Of a stretch of DNA of 64,000 bases, positions 9,134 to 18,345 are shown one piece after another. The position numbers and the translations under genes were made by a program. Each line of letters opens with the position of its first letter. Position 1 is the first letter of the stretch. The stretch comes from CAVVGB01 sp963747715 (GTDB taxonomy: Bacteria > Actinomycetota > Thermoleophilia > Gaiellales > Gaiellaceae): assembly GCA_963747715.1 (NCBI GenBank), contig CAVVGB010000009.1, positions 310,001 through 374,000 on the forward strand, written 5' to 3'. A model generated the notes under the pieces. It had not been told where the DNA came from. It did no database searches and saw only the letters and a list, made by a program, of their open reading frames with translations.

Positions 9134-10371
9134 ACGGGAATCGCGGAGAGCCGGGTAAGTGCCGTCTCGCCGAGCGGCGGCATGTCGCCCGGATGCACGG
9201 CGTGCGCGGTGCAGAAGCCCGAGACGACGGCGACGGCGCGGCCCGAACGGACGACGATCGTCGCGGTCCGGAAGCGCTTCCCGGCCATGTCGAAGGTGAC
9301 GACGATCCCGGTGCTGTCGCCACCCGCGCCGGGCAGCCGTGTGATGCGAACGTGGCTGGCCTGATCCCCTGTTAGTTGGCTGAAGCCACGGAGGACACCC
9401 TTGGCGAACTCCGCGCGCCCCTTCGAGGTCGAGAGCGAGCGCATCAGGAACTCGGCTCGGGCCTTCGTGTCATAGACCTGCGTCTTGGCGCGGAGGACCA
9501 TGAGGTGCGACGAGCCGATCATCGTCTGCTCGACGTCGAAGCTCCTGTAGTAGCTGACGAAGTCGTCCCCCTCTGAATGGCCCTCGTCGATGAGCCGTGT
9601 GCCGGCGGGAAGGTCCTCGAGCCCGAGCGTCATCTTCGAGAGCTCCGCCTGCGTGGGCTCGTCGTTCTCGTTCGGAAGAGGAACGGGCTTCGCGTCCAGC
9701 TCTCCGGTGAGCGAGCGCTCGATGCGCGATTCGAGAGCACGCGCCGCCTTCATGGCGGCATCTCGCATCGTCGCCTCGTCCGCGCGCACGTAGCCCGCTG
9801 TCGCGACCAGCCGTCCGCTCCGGAAGAACACGCCCGTGGCGTGCAGGGTGAACTTGCCGCGCGCCGTGAACTCGACGCCCCATCCCTCGTCGCCGACGTC
9901 CACGTCGAAAGTCTCGAAGCTGACGAGGCGGACGCCCTCGCGCTCCTTGCCTCGGAAGCGTTCGTAATCCCGGATCTGTCTCAGAAGGAACGCCCGAGCC
10001 GACGTCTCCGTGTCGAAGAGGTCGACGGAGCTTCCGGCATTGAACAACCCCTGCGCCTTGGCGAGCATGGCGCTCGTGTCCGACGCGGTGTAGTTCAGCT
10101 CGTAGCCGGCCGCCCAGCCGGCGCTCCGCAGGTCGCTGGAGCCGTCCTTCGGATCGATCGTCGATTCGGCGGCTTCCTTTGCGTTCACCGAGCCGGAGTC
10201 GGCCTCGTCAAGGGGAAAGCTCGCGGCGCCTTCCAGCTCCTCTTGCGGCAGAACCATGACGGCGAGCTGCTCGGCCGTGATCTCGTCCGAGCCTTCTTCC
10301 CCACCCACGCCGCAGCCCGCGAGCACGAACGCGACAACGACCACGAGGGCGGCACCACGGAGAAGCGCCAT
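9130..10371 (-). CDS. Putative lipoprotein of unknown function
   Basis: A 413-residue exported protein. The N-terminus is a lipoprotein signal (RGAALVVVVAFVLAGC) with the lipobox Cys at residue 20, so it should be anchored on the outer face of the membrane. The mature part is acidic, mixed alpha/beta, with two similar halves each containing an aromatic-rich strand and a YxxxF region; no catalytic motif was recognised. It converges with the HD gene, overlapping by 4 bases. Function unknown. Confidence 0.6.
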   Translation of the reverse strand: MALLRGAALVVVVAFVLAGCGVGGEEGSDEITAEQLAVMVLPQEELEGAASFPLDEADSGSVNAKEAAESTIDPKDGSSDLRSAGWAAGYELNYTASDTSAMLAKAQGLFNAGSSVDLFDTETSARAFLLRQIRDYERFRGKEREGVRLVSFETFDVDVGDEGWGVEFTARGKFTLHATGVFFRSGRLVATAGYVRADEATMRDAAMKAARALESRIERSLTGELDAKPVPLPNENDEPTQAELSKMTLGLEDLPAGTRLIDEGHSEGDDFVSYYRSFDVEQTMIGSSHLMVLRAKTQVYDTKARAEFLMRSLSTSKGRAEFAKGVLRGFSQLTGDQASHVRITRLPGAGGDSTGIVVTFDMAGKRFRTATIVVRSGRAVAVVSGFCTAHAVHPGDMPPLGETALTRLSAIPV

Positions 10372-10401
10372 CGCGATGCCATCGGCGCGCGAAAACGGCT
10401 T

Positions 10402-11484
10402 CTAAATGGCTCGAATGAGCCTTTGGAGGTCCTCCTCGCTCGTCCAGAAGCCACATGAGGCGCGAACCCAGCCCGTCCCCGGGAGGTCGCGGACGACAAC
10501 GCCGGCCTCCGCGAGCTTCTCCGCCACGATCTGGGGCTCCTCGGCCGGCCAGCTGACCAGCGTGGCCTGTCCAGGCTCCGTGATCACAGGGCCCCGCGCG
10601 GCCAGCATGTCCCGGAGGCGCGCTGCCGTCTCGCGGGCGTGACGGAAGCGATCCGGGCCCACGTCGGTCGCGAAGGCGAGGGACTCCGCCAGCCCGGCGA
10701 GCGATCCCGCCGGGAGCCACCCGGGGTCGAAACGGGAGGCGTCGGGCTTCGGCACGTACTCCGGGAATTGCCATGAGAGGTAGGACGGGAAGGTCATCCG
10801 CAGCTCCTCGATGCGCTCGGGACGCACGAACAGCGCCCCTGTCGCCTCCGGCCCGAGCAGCCACTTCTGCGCGGACACCGTGTAGAAGTCGCAACCGAGG
10901 TCGCGTACGTCGACGGGGATGGCGCCGACACCTTGCGCTCCGTCGACAAGGAGAGGGATGTCGTGTCGCTCGGCGAGCTGCTTGATGGGCAGGACCGCGC
11001 CCGTGAGCCAGGAGACGTGCGAGAGCGCGATGAGCCGCGTCTCATCCGTGATCTGATCTTCGAGGAGCGCAAGCGCCTCGCCGGCCGGCCGGTCGCGGAT
11101 CTCAGCGATGCGAACGGTGGCGCCCGAGGCCAACAGGCCGCCGAAGAGGCCGGGGTGCTCGGAGTCCGTGGTGACGACCTCGTCCGCGGGTCCGATGCCA
11201 AGGCCGGTCCGGACGATGTTGCAGCCGTCCGTCGTGGCGGTCGTGAGCGCGATCGATCCCTCCGGTGCGTTCAGCAAAGCAGCGATCTCGGCGCGCACGC
11301 GCTCACGCAAAGCGAGCAGCTCCTCGAAGAGAGCCTTGCTCGAACGTCCCTCCTCGACGAGGCGCCGCGTCCACGCCGCGACGGCCTCGCCGCTTCTGCG
11401 CGGCAGCGGGCCCAAGGTCCCCGCGTTCAGGTACGCAAGTCGCGCGCAGACCGGAAGCTCAGTGCGAACGGCCTCGAGGTCTAT
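10402..11484 (-). CDS. Class V aminotransferase-fold PLP enzyme (cysteine desulfurase/isopenicillin epimerase-like)
   Basis: A fold-type I PLP enzyme of about 360 residues. With the start used here, His110 (SEHPG), the cofactor-binding D181 and Q184 (LLVDGAQ) and the Schiff-base K207 (TVSAQKWLLG) are visible. It lacks the Cys loop of a clear cysteine desulfurase, so the exact reaction is open. The start is odd: homology begins at the MDLEAVRTELPV-like segment, but that codon is ATA at 11482-11484, overlapping the upstream stop (ATAG). No ATG, GTG or TTG occurs in frame between the EEP gene's interior and well into the conserved domain. Confidence 0.8.
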   Translation of the reverse strand: MDLEAVRTELPVCARLAYLNAGTLGPLPRRSGEAVAAWTRRLVEEGRSSKALFEELLALRERVRAEIAALLNAPEGSIALTTATTDGCNIVRTGLGIGPADEVVTTDSEHPGLFGGLLASGATVRIAEIRDRPAGEALALLEDQITDETRLIALSHVSWLTGAVLPIKQLAERHDIPLLVDGAQGVGAIPVDVRDLGCDFYTVSAQKWLLGPEATGALFVRPERIEELRMTFPSYLSWQFPEYVPKPDASRFDPGWLPAGSLAGLAESLAFATDVGPDRFRHARETAARLRDMLAARGPVITEPGQATLVSWPAEEPQIVAEKLAEAGVVVRDLPGTGWVRASCGFWTSEEDLQRLIRAI

Positions 11485-12176
11485 GCGATCACCGCCTCGA
11501 TAGGCGCGTGGTCGGAGAGGAGAACGTCTCCGACGCGTCGACGCTCCTCGGGCCAGGCAAGGGGAGGCGTCTCGAAGTCGAGGCCGCGCGCGTAGATCTG
11601 ATCCAGTCCCTCGATCGGCGACGAGAACCCTACGACCTGGAACCTGCTCAGGTTGAAATCGCCGCAGAGGAGGCACCGGTCCGCCCCAGCGAGAAACTCG
11701 GTCGCGAGCGCGATCTGCTGCTTGACCGGGGCTGCGTGGAGGTTCGCAACGACGAGCTCGTACGCCGAGGAGCCGACCTCGAGCGACTGACAGACGCGGC
11801 GGTGCTTCCACTGAAGCAAGCGGGCGCGCCAGGTGAGGTCGGGATTGAGGACGACCTTCTTGTGCTCGCCGACCTCGAAACGAGGGTTGACGAGGATCGC
11901 GTTCGCCTGCCCGGTCGCCATCGAGCGAAAGCGAATCGGGTCGATCGACGCTGCAACGCGCGCGAGCGGACCGAGAAGAGCGGGCATCGTCTTGGCCGTG
12001 CGGGCGGTCATCCCGCTCCAGCGTTCGAGACGTCGAAGCGCCCAGAGCGGCACCTCCTGGAGCGCGACGATGTCGGGAGCGTCCGCGGTGATCAGCCGGA
12101 TCATGCGCTCGAGGTACGTGCGCCCGCTCGGCGGGGAGGTTCGCCCGTGAAAGAGGTTCCAAGTACGGACGAGCAG
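11481..12176 (-). CDS. Endonuclease/exonuclease/phosphatase (EEP) family protein
   Basis: A DNase I-like fold hydrolase of about 231 residues. All core motifs are present: TWNLFHGR at the N-terminus, VALQEVP, LLCGDFNL and LLSDHAPI. The substrate may be DNA, a phospholipid headgroup or a phosphorylated metabolite. The first ATG in frame (12102-12104) lies after the essential WNLFHGR motif, so the true start must be upstream. The frame there contains no ATG, GTG or TTG before the stop at 12195-12197. I therefore propose CTG at 12174-12176, giving LLVRTWNLF. It overlaps the aminotransferase gene downstream by 4 bases. Confidence 0.78.
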   Translation of the reverse strand: MLVRTWNLFHGRTSPPSGRTYLERMIRLITADAPDIVALQEVPLWALRRLERWSGMTARTAKTMPALLGPLARVAASIDPIRFRSMATGQANAILVNPRFEVGEHKKVVLNPDLTWRARLLQWKHRRVCQSLEVGSSAYELVVANLHAAPVKQQIALATEFLAGADRCLLCGDFNLSRFQVVGFSSPIEGLDQIYARGLDFETPPLAWPEERRRVGDVLLSDHAPIEAVIA

Positions 12177-12203
12177 CGCCAGGGCCGCACTAGTCTAGGC
12201 GCC

Positions 12204-12503
12204 ATGCGCCGCCGCTTCGCGGAAGTCATCGAACGCCAGCTCGATCTCTTCCTCGGCGAGCAGGCGGGGCTCATCCACGACACCGAAGCGGCTCTCCGCG
12301 CCTACAACGACGCTTCGCGGGATGAGGCCGAGGAGCGCTACGGAGACTTCCTCGACCTCGTGGAGACAGGGACCGACGAGCTCACCTCCATGCGCGACGC
12401 CTACGCCGCCAGCCTTGACGAGGAGAGCGCCGACGAATACCGGGCGCTCTTCAACCGCTCCGTGCGCAAGCGACTCCCGCGCTTCGGCCTCGAGGTCGAC
12501 TAG
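12204..12503 (+). CDS. Small conserved-looking protein, function unknown
   Basis: A 99-residue acidic, helix-rich soluble protein beginning MRRRFAEVIERQLDLF at ATG 12204. No family was recognised. It has no signal peptide, membrane segment or metal motif. It diverges from the EEP gene with only 27 bases between the starts, so the two promoters must overlap or lie in the genes, and it ends directly at the hairpin element 12504-12570. Confidence 0.6.
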   Translation: MRRRFAEVIERQLDLFLGEQAGLIHDTEAALRAYNDASRDEAEERYGDFLDLVETGTDELTSMRDAYAASLDEESADEYRALFNRSVRKRLPRFGLEVD

Positions 12504-12570
12504 TAGGAGGGCTTGACGAAATACAGCTGATGCCGCCTGGCCGCGGAGCGAATTCCGCCAAACCCTCCTA
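12504..12570. repeat. Nested palindromic element between convergent genes
   Basis: TAGGAGGG (12504-12511) pairs with CCCTCCTA (12563-12570). Inside is a second hairpin, GCGGA (12543-12547) with TCCGC (12554-12558). The outer right arm contains the stop of the FAD gene, and the left arm begins right after the stop of the 99-residue gene. It probably acts as a bidirectional terminator or is a small palindromic repeat; only one copy was found here. Confidence 0.5.
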
Positions 12571-13965
12571 GCTCCGGCGGGCGACGCGGAAGAAGCCGGC
12601 CGGCGCCAGCGCCGCGATTCGCATCGTGAGCGGGTCGACGGACTTGCCCACGTCCTCCCTGTGCTCCTTGCGGCGCACCGCCCCGCGGACGACGAGACCG
12701 CCAGCGAAGCGGATCGGTTCGGGCGGGAAGCGCGCTGGGACTCCGCTCATGATCGACGATCCGGACCACTCGTCGTCACGGCGAAGCGCGCTCGACGCGA
12801 GGATCTTCCCGGCGGTCAGCGACGGAGCCACGCCGTTCCCCGAGAAGCCGGTCGCGTAGACGATGCGCGTGCGCCCGGGCAGGGCGCCGAAGACCGGTAG
12901 TCCGTCGCGGCTTCGGTCGATCGGCCCTCCCCACGCGTGCGTGATCGGCACACCCGCGGTAGCCGGGACGAGTTGCGGCAGCTCCTCTTTCAGCTCGCGC
13001 GTCTGCCGTTCGTTGTAGTCGAAGTTCTCGTTCACGCGCGAGCCGAAGGCGATACGCCCTCCGCCGCGCCCGAACGCCACGCGGCCGTCCTTCGTCGTTC
13101 GGTAGTAGTGCACCATCAGGCGCGAGTTCGAGACGCACTCGCCGCCCGTCCAGCCGCTCGCCGCGAGCTTCTCCGGCATCGGCGCCGTCGCGATCATGTC
13201 GCTCGAGACGGCCACGATCGCCCGCCGGAGCTCGGGTACCTGAAGGGCCCACGCGTTCAGCGCGAGCACGATCGCATCGGACTCGACCGAGCCGTTGGGA
13301 GTTCGAACCATGCCGTGGTCGCGATCGAGCTCGATCATCGGCGAGTGCTCGTAGATACGCACGCCGCGCGTCGCAGCGGCACGGCGAAGCCCCCGCGCGA
13401 GAAAGCCGGGATGCACCTTGGCGGCTGCCCGGTCGAAGAGACCGGCAACGTGCGCGCCGCAGCCGGTGCGCTCGCGCAACTCCTTCGGGTCCACCGCCTC
13501 GAACGGCTCGGCGCCAAGCCGCGCGGCGGTCTCGATCGCGCCGTTCCAGCCACCCACCTGCGCGGCGGAGGTCGCCGTCCAGAGCCAGCCGTCCTGCTCG
13601 AACTGCGCGTCGATCGCTTCCCGTGCGCAGAACTCGCCGATCTCGGAGACGACCGACTCTGCCGCCTGCGCGAGCCGCAGGGCCTCGGTCTCGCCGGCGC
13701 GCTTGATGAGCGTGTCGATCTTCGACCACCACGAGAGCGCGAAGCCGCCGTTTCGCCCTGACGGCCCGCCGCCGCAGATGTCTGCCTCGATCACGACGAC
13801 GTCCGCCGAAGGCTCGAGCTCTTTGATCCGGATCGCCGTCCAAAGCCCGGTGTAACCGCCGCCGACGATGCAGACGTCTGCCTGGTCATTGCTCTGGAGC
13901 GTTTCCTCCTGAACGTCTTCGGCGGCGAGCGCTTCTTCGAGCCAGAGGGAACGCACACGTGCCAC
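12568..13965 (-). CDS. FAD-dependent oxidoreductase (DAO/DadA family)
   Basis: A D-amino-acid-oxidase-like flavoenzyme of 465 residues. The dinucleotide-binding site ADVCIVGGGYTGLWTAIR lies close to the N-terminus, followed by GGGPSGRNGGFALSWW and, near the C-terminus, the second FAD-contact segment IVYATGFSGNGVAPS. Family members oxidise amino acids or other amines, often in catabolism of opines, putrescine or glycine derivatives; the substrate cannot be read here. GTG at 13963-13965 was preferred over the longer start at 14043 because the family typically begins about 30 residues before the GGG motif and the longer form would overlap the divergent gene. Confidence 0.82.
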   Translation of the reverse strand: MARVRSLWLEEALAAEDVQEETLQSNDQADVCIVGGGYTGLWTAIRIKELEPSADVVVIEADICGGGPSGRNGGFALSWWSKIDTLIKRAGETEALRLAQAAESVVSEIGEFCAREAIDAQFEQDGWLWTATSAAQVGGWNGAIETAARLGAEPFEAVDPKELRERTGCGAHVAGLFDRAAAKVHPGFLARGLRRAAATRGVRIYEHSPMIELDRDHGMVRTPNGSVESDAIVLALNAWALQVPELRRAIVAVSSDMIATAPMPEKLAASGWTGGECVSNSRLMVHYYRTTKDGRVAFGRGGGRIAFGSRVNENFDYNERQTRELKEELPQLVPATAGVPITHAWGGPIDRSRDGLPVFGALPGRTRIVYATGFSGNGVAPSLTAGKILASSALRRDDEWSGSSIMSGVPARFPPEPIRFAGGLVVRGAVRRKEHREDVGKSVDPLTMRIAALAPAGFFRVARRS

Positions 13966-13994
13966 GAGCGCATTATCCGAAGAGGCCTGCGACC

Positions 13995-14786
13995 ATGCCC
14001 CCCGTGGCCTTGTTCGGTAGAGGGCGGCGCTGGGAGCCTCCACCTCCGCTTTGCATGTTCGTCGTCAGCTGCGCAGGGGCTCTGCCCGAGCTCGACCACG
14101 TGATCCAAATCGAGGGAGGCGGCGCCCTCGAGCTCGAGGTACGAGAGCCCGAACCCGACGTCGATCGCCTGCCGGACCACGGAATCTGGCAGTACATCGG
14201 ACTCACCGACGACCTAGCGCGGCGGGTAACGGAGGCAAGACACGAAGTGCAGGTCGTCGTGACCGACGCGGGGGCCTCCCCCGCGCAAACCGTTCTCGAG
14301 GCAACCAAGCGGGCGTCGGAGCTTGCCGCGACGGCGGACGGCTGCGTCAACGACTTCTTTGCCATGCGCTTCTTCGGCCCCGACGGGTGGCGGGTCGAGG
14401 AACCGCTCGCTGACTTCGACATGCGTGAGCACACGACCATGCACACCGTTCCCGTCAACGACAGCGGCGCGACGTTCTGGGTGCATACGCACGGCCTCGT
14501 CAAGTTCGGCCGGCCGGAGTTCGAGATCTTCGACGTCCCTCCGGGCATGGTCGACGGGGCCGCCATCGCGCTGGTCGACATGGGCCAGTACGTCCTCAGC
14601 GGAGCGCTCGTCTCGCCGGGCGAGACGCTGGGAGACCCCGAGGTGCCGCTTCACGCCCGTCTCGGCGAACGTGAACGAGATCACTGGGAGGACATTCCCG
14701 TCCTCGAGCTCGCGGACGAGCCCGGAGCTTCCGGCGCAGAGCGTGGTTTGCGCGCCTGGTGGCCCGAGCACTTCGAGGACGCATAA
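13995..14786 (+). CDS. Conserved protein of unknown function
   Basis: A 263-residue soluble protein starting at ATG 13995; a start at the internal MFVVSCAG is possible. Visible features are an N-terminal strand MFVVSCAGALPELDHVI and a central HTVPVNDSGATFWVHTHGL segment with closely spaced histidines. A VPPGMVDGAAIALVDMGQY segment follows. The general look resembles uncharacterised DUF proteins of firmicutes and actinobacteria, but I cannot name the family. It diverges from the FAD gene with 29 bases between starts and runs into the 3' end of dnaE2. Confidence 0.6.
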   Translation: MPPVALFGRGRRWEPPPPLCMFVVSCAGALPELDHVIQIEGGGALELEVREPEPDVDRLPDHGIWQYIGLTDDLARRVTEARHEVQVVVTDAGASPAQTVLEATKRASELAATADGCVNDFFAMRFFGPDGWRVEEPLADFDMREHTTMHTVPVNDSGATFWVHTHGLVKFGRPEFEIFDVPPGMVDGAAIALVDMGQYVLSGALVSPGETLGDPEVPLHARLGERERDHWEDIPVLELADEPGASGAERGLRAWWPEHFEDA

Positions 14787-14789
14787 GGC

Positions 14790-17700
14790 TCACCGCCCGC
14801 CGAAGTGATGCGCCGCGGGCATCGCGGCTCGCACCTCGGCGTCGTTGGCTGCGCGGCGCGCGAGCGGCGCGAGCGTCGTGAGCTCCTTCACGACGATGTT
14901 GCGGTTGCGATCGACGCGCTCGAAACGACCGCGCACGAGCAGAAGCGGCTCCGCTCGGACGAGAGCACGGTGGCGGTCGTAGATCTCGGGCGAGACGACG
15001 AGGTTGACCTGGTCGTACTCGTCCTCCACGAGCATGAAGACGACACCGTTTGCCGTCGCCGGGCGCTGGCGTGCGACCACGAGGCCGGCGAGCGTCACGG
15101 CCGCGCCGTTGTCGAGCTGCGCAAGCTCCACGCTCGTAACGACCTCGGCGGGCAGGTGCGGCCGCAGGAGCTCGAGCGGATGGACGCCAACGGACAGGCT
15201 CGTCAAGCGATAGTCGGCGAGCATCCGCTCCCACGGCGTTTGCTCTGACAGGCCGGGGATTTCCGTCGTCGGCTCGAGCGGGAGGGCGAGTTGGCGCTCG
15301 AGCCCGCCGGCGCCCACGGACACTGAACGCGGTGCGAGCCCGAGGCGCCAGAGCAGCTGGCGCCGGGGCCAGCCGAACGAGTCGCAGGCCCCTGAGGCAG
15401 CGAGCGCCTCGAGCCCCGGCCGGTCCAGGGGCGCCCGCTGGGCAAGATCGACGACGCCTCGAAACGGGCCGCCACGTTCACGTTCCGTGACGAACGCCTT
15501 GGCGGGCTCCTCCCCCACACCCTTGATGTAGGCGAGACCGACGCGTACGGCGTCGCCCTGGATCTGGCAGCGGTCGGCGCTCTCGTTGATGTCGGGCGGC
15601 AGCACTTCGACGCCGCGCCGCTGTGCGTCGCGAACGAGGCTTGCGGGTGGATAGAAGCCCATTGGCTGCGCATTCAGGAGTGCGCAGAGAAATTCCGCCG
15701 GATAGTGATGGCGAAGCCACGCCGACTGGTACGCGAGGAGCGCAAACGCGGCAGCGTGCGACTTCGGAAAGCCGAAGGACGCGAAGCCGTTGATCTTCCC
15801 GAACACGAGCTCGGCGATCTCGCGGCTCACCCCGCGCGCGGCAGCACCGTCGTAGAAGCGCTGGCGATACGCCTCGATCGCGTCGTGGCTGCGGCGCCTG
15901 CTCATCGCCCGGCGAAGACCCTCGGCTTCGCCGATGCTGAAGCCGGCGAGCGCGATCGAGACGTCGAGCACCTGCTCCTGGAAGATGATCGCGCCGAGCG
16001 TGTCCTCGAGCGGCTCGGCCAGCGAAGGGTGGTCGTACGGAGGCACGTACGTCGGGTCCTCGCGCTTGCGCTGGCGCCGCTCGACGTACGGGTGCACGGC
16101 CTTTCCCTGGATCGGTCCCGGGCGGACGAGCGCGACCTGAACGGTGAGATCGTCGAGGTTCTCAGGACGGGTGCGCAGGAGGCTCTGCATCTGCGCGCGG
16201 CTTTCGATCTGGAAGAGCCCGACCGTGTCCGCGTCCTGGATCTCGCGATAGACCTCGGGATCGTCGAGCGGGATCCGGGATAGGTCGATCGTCTCGCCGC
16301 GGAGCGAGACGATCTGCTCGACGCACTCCTCGACCGCGGACAGCATGCCGAGGCCGAGCAGGTCGATCTTGAGGAAGCCCGCGTCCGCGCACGAGTCCTT
16401 GTCCCACTGGCAGTTCTGGCGCCCCTCCATCGCCGCGGGCTCGACGGGGACGAGCTCGACGAGCGGGCGCGTCGAGATGACCATGCCGCCCGGATGCTGC
16501 GAGAGGTGGCGCGGAAGGCCGGCGATCTCGCCGCAGAGCTCGCCGAGCGCCCGCCAGCGAGGCGAGTCGAGCTTCGCCGCCAGGCCTGGGACGAGCGCCA
16601 TCTCCTCCGCGACCTTGCGTGCATTCCAGCCGTCGGAGACGCGGGCGAGCCGCTCGAGCTCGGCGTGTGGAAGGCCGAGCGCCTTGCCGACGTCGCGGAT
16701 CGCGCCGCGGGCACGGTACGTGGAGAAGCTCGCGACGAGCGCGGAATGGTCACGCCCGTACTTCTCTGTGACTGCGACGATGAGCTTCTCGCGGATGTCG
16801 CGCGGGAAGTCGAGGTCGATGTCGGGCACGGCCGAAAGCTCGCGGTTGAGGAAGCGCCCGAGCGAGAGGCCGGCGGTGACGGGATCGACGTGCGAGAGCC
16901 CCGTCAAGTAGCAGACCATCGAACCGACGGAGCTCCCCCGCCCCCGGCCGGGTGGAAGCAAGTGGCGCGGCGACCCGTGACCCCGTACTTCGGTCGCCAC
17001 TTGCCGCGCGAGCTCGAGCACCTCCCAGTGCAGGAGGAAGAAGCCGGACAACCCGAGCTCGGCGATGAGGGCGAGCTCTTCGCGAAGACGCGCCGCTGCG
17101 CGATGCCGAAGCGAATACTGCGAGGTGCTGTACCGCTCGTCGAAGGCTCGACCGCAGACCCGTGCCAGCTGCGCGTCGGCCGGCTCCTCGCCGTCCGAGA
17201 AATCCGGATAGCGATAGCCGAGCTCCTCGGTCAGGTCGAAGCGCAGCCGCTCGCCCAACTCGAGGGTCGCGCGAACGGCGTCGAGGTCGTCGGGGAAGCG
17301 CGCGGCGGTCTCCTTTGGCGAGCGGAGGACGCTTTCGTCGTTCCCACGCCGCTCGGCCTCGCAGCCTTCGAGCGAGGTGCGGTTCTTGATCGCGACGAGG
17401 ACGTCCTGGAGCTGCACGCGCCGCGGGTGGTGGACGTGGACGTTGCCGGTAGCGATCGTGCGGACTCCGAGCGTCTCGGCAAGGTCGCGCAGCGCGCTGT
17501 TCCGGCGAACGTCACCGCGCGCGTACGGATGCTGGAGCTCGACGAAGAAGCGGTCGCGGCCGAAGACCTGAGCGAGCCGTGCGGCCGCATTCGGATTGCA
17601 AACGCCGAGCCCCGTGCGTGCACACCCCGACAGCGCGACCAGACCCTCGTTGCGGTTCTCCAGCTCGCCGATCTCCATTCGAGGCTCAAGGCGCCTGTGC

Positions 17701-17996
17701 GCGTGCGCGGCGGTGAGCAGGCGACAGAGGTTGGCGTAGCCGCGCGGCGTCTCGACGAGCAGGGTGAGGTGCGATCCGTCCGTGAGCGTGACCTCGGCGC
17801 CGGTGATCGGACGCAGGCCGAACGCCTTGGCGGCGTGCGCGAACTCGAGCGAGCCGTAGACGCCGTCGTGATCGGTGAGCGCGAGCGACTCGTAGCCGAG
17901 CTCGGCGGCGCGCAGGGCGAGTTCTTCGGGGAGCGATGCGCCGTCGAGGAAGCTGTAGGCGGAATGACAGTGGAGCTCGACGTACGGGGTGCTCAC
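14790..17996 (-). CDS. dnaE2: Error-prone DNA polymerase III alpha subunit DnaE2
   Basis: A 1068-residue C-family polymerase of the DnaE2/ImuC type, used in SOS-induced translesion synthesis together with ImuB. The N-terminal PHP domain has ELHCHSAYSFLDGA and LALTDHDGVYG. The glycine-rich GRGRGSSVGS lies at about 350-359, and the catalytic aspartates are at 392, 394 and 396 in AVPDIDLDFPRD. The length (shorter than replicative DnaE1) and a C-terminal OB fold ending soon after it fit DnaE2. The start is GTG at 17994-17996. It follows the DUF6504 gene after a 124-base gap, so it may share the SOS promoter or have its own. Confidence 0.93.
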   Translation of the reverse strand: MSTPYVELHCHSAYSFLDGASLPEELALRAAELGYESLALTDHDGVYGSLEFAHAAKAFGLRPITGAEVTLTDGSHLTLLVETPRGYANLCRLLTAAHAHRRLEPRMEIGELENRNEGLVALSGCARTGLGVCNPNAAARLAQVFGRDRFFVELQHPYARGDVRRNSALRDLAETLGVRTIATGNVHVHHPRRVQLQDVLVAIKNRTSLEGCEAERRGNDESVLRSPKETAARFPDDLDAVRATLELGERLRFDLTEELGYRYPDFSDGEEPADAQLARVCGRAFDERYSTSQYSLRHRAAARLREELALIAELGLSGFFLLHWEVLELARQVATEVRGHGSPRHLLPPGRGRGSSVGSMVCYLTGLSHVDPVTAGLSLGRFLNRELSAVPDIDLDFPRDIREKLIVAVTEKYGRDHSALVASFSTYRARGAIRDVGKALGLPHAELERLARVSDGWNARKVAEEMALVPGLAAKLDSPRWRALGELCGEIAGLPRHLSQHPGGMVISTRPLVELVPVEPAAMEGRQNCQWDKDSCADAGFLKIDLLGLGMLSAVEECVEQIVSLRGETIDLSRIPLDDPEVYREIQDADTVGLFQIESRAQMQSLLRTRPENLDDLTVQVALVRPGPIQGKAVHPYVERRQRKREDPTYVPPYDHPSLAEPLEDTLGAIIFQEQVLDVSIALAGFSIGEAEGLRRAMSRRRSHDAIEAYRQRFYDGAAARGVSREIAELVFGKINGFASFGFPKSHAAAFALLAYQSAWLRHHYPAEFLCALLNAQPMGFYPPASLVRDAQRRGVEVLPPDINESADRCQIQGDAVRVGLAYIKGVGEEPAKAFVTERERGGPFRGVVDLAQRAPLDRPGLEALAASGACDSFGWPRRQLLWRLGLAPRSVSVGAGGLERQLALPLEPTTEIPGLSEQTPWERMLADYRLTSLSVGVHPLELLRPHLPAEVVTSVELAQLDNGAAVTLAGLVVARQRPATANGVVFMLVEDEYDQVNLVVSPEIYDRHRALVRAEPLLLVRGRFERVDRNRNIVVKELTTLAPLARRAANDAEVRAAMPAAHHFGGR

Positions 17997-18120
17997 TCCG
18001 TACTCCTTTGTTCACCCTCCGCGCGCCACAAGTCCGTTTTCCCTCGATACTCTCGAGGGGAGGTGGGCGGGCGTACCCCTCGTAAAACGTCCCGTCGCCG
18101 CTGACTGACCACGCAGCGCC

Positions 18121-18345
18121 CTACGCCTGCTGGCGGAACCACTTGCCGGAGAGCTCGTCGCGAAAGACGACGACGTTGCGGCCCGTCTCGAGCACGACCT
18201 CGAAGTAGCGGCGGCGCACCGGCTCCTCGGTCCACCAGCGGTCGACGACGCGCCATTCTTCCCGCACGGCGGCCACGCCCACGCGATTAACCGCCGTCGG
18301 AATCTCGTTCTCCACCGAGACGAGAGCGGCGGCCGGTTCGTTCAG
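18121..18345 (-). CDS. DUF6504 family small protein of the mutagenesis cassette
   Basis: A ~74-residue protein with the DUF6504 core REEWRVVDRWWTEEPVRRRY, then a (V/F)VLETGRNVVVFRD strand and KWFRQQA at the end. Such genes commonly sit between imuB and dnaE2 in actinobacteria, where their role is unknown. The proposed start is CTG at 18343-18345 in a CTGA overlap with the imuB stop, because it preserves the conserved N-terminal strand. The first standard start, GTG at 18313-18315, would remove ten residues. No signal peptide. Confidence 0.75.
   Translation of the reverse strand: MNEPAAALVSVENEIPTAVNRVGVAAVREEWRVVDRWWTEEPVRRRYFEVVLETGRNVVVFRDELSGKWFRQQA

Noticed and set aside
12504..12570. 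Possible hammerhead ribozyme (CTGATG and GAAA-like bits)
   Set aside because: The core is CTGATGC, not CTGANGA, and the required three-stem arrangement is absent.
12500..12769. 89-residue minus-strand frame at the end of the FAD gene
   Set aside because: It lies in another frame over the FAD oxidoreductase C-terminus, is Arg/Pro-rich and has no recognisable domain.
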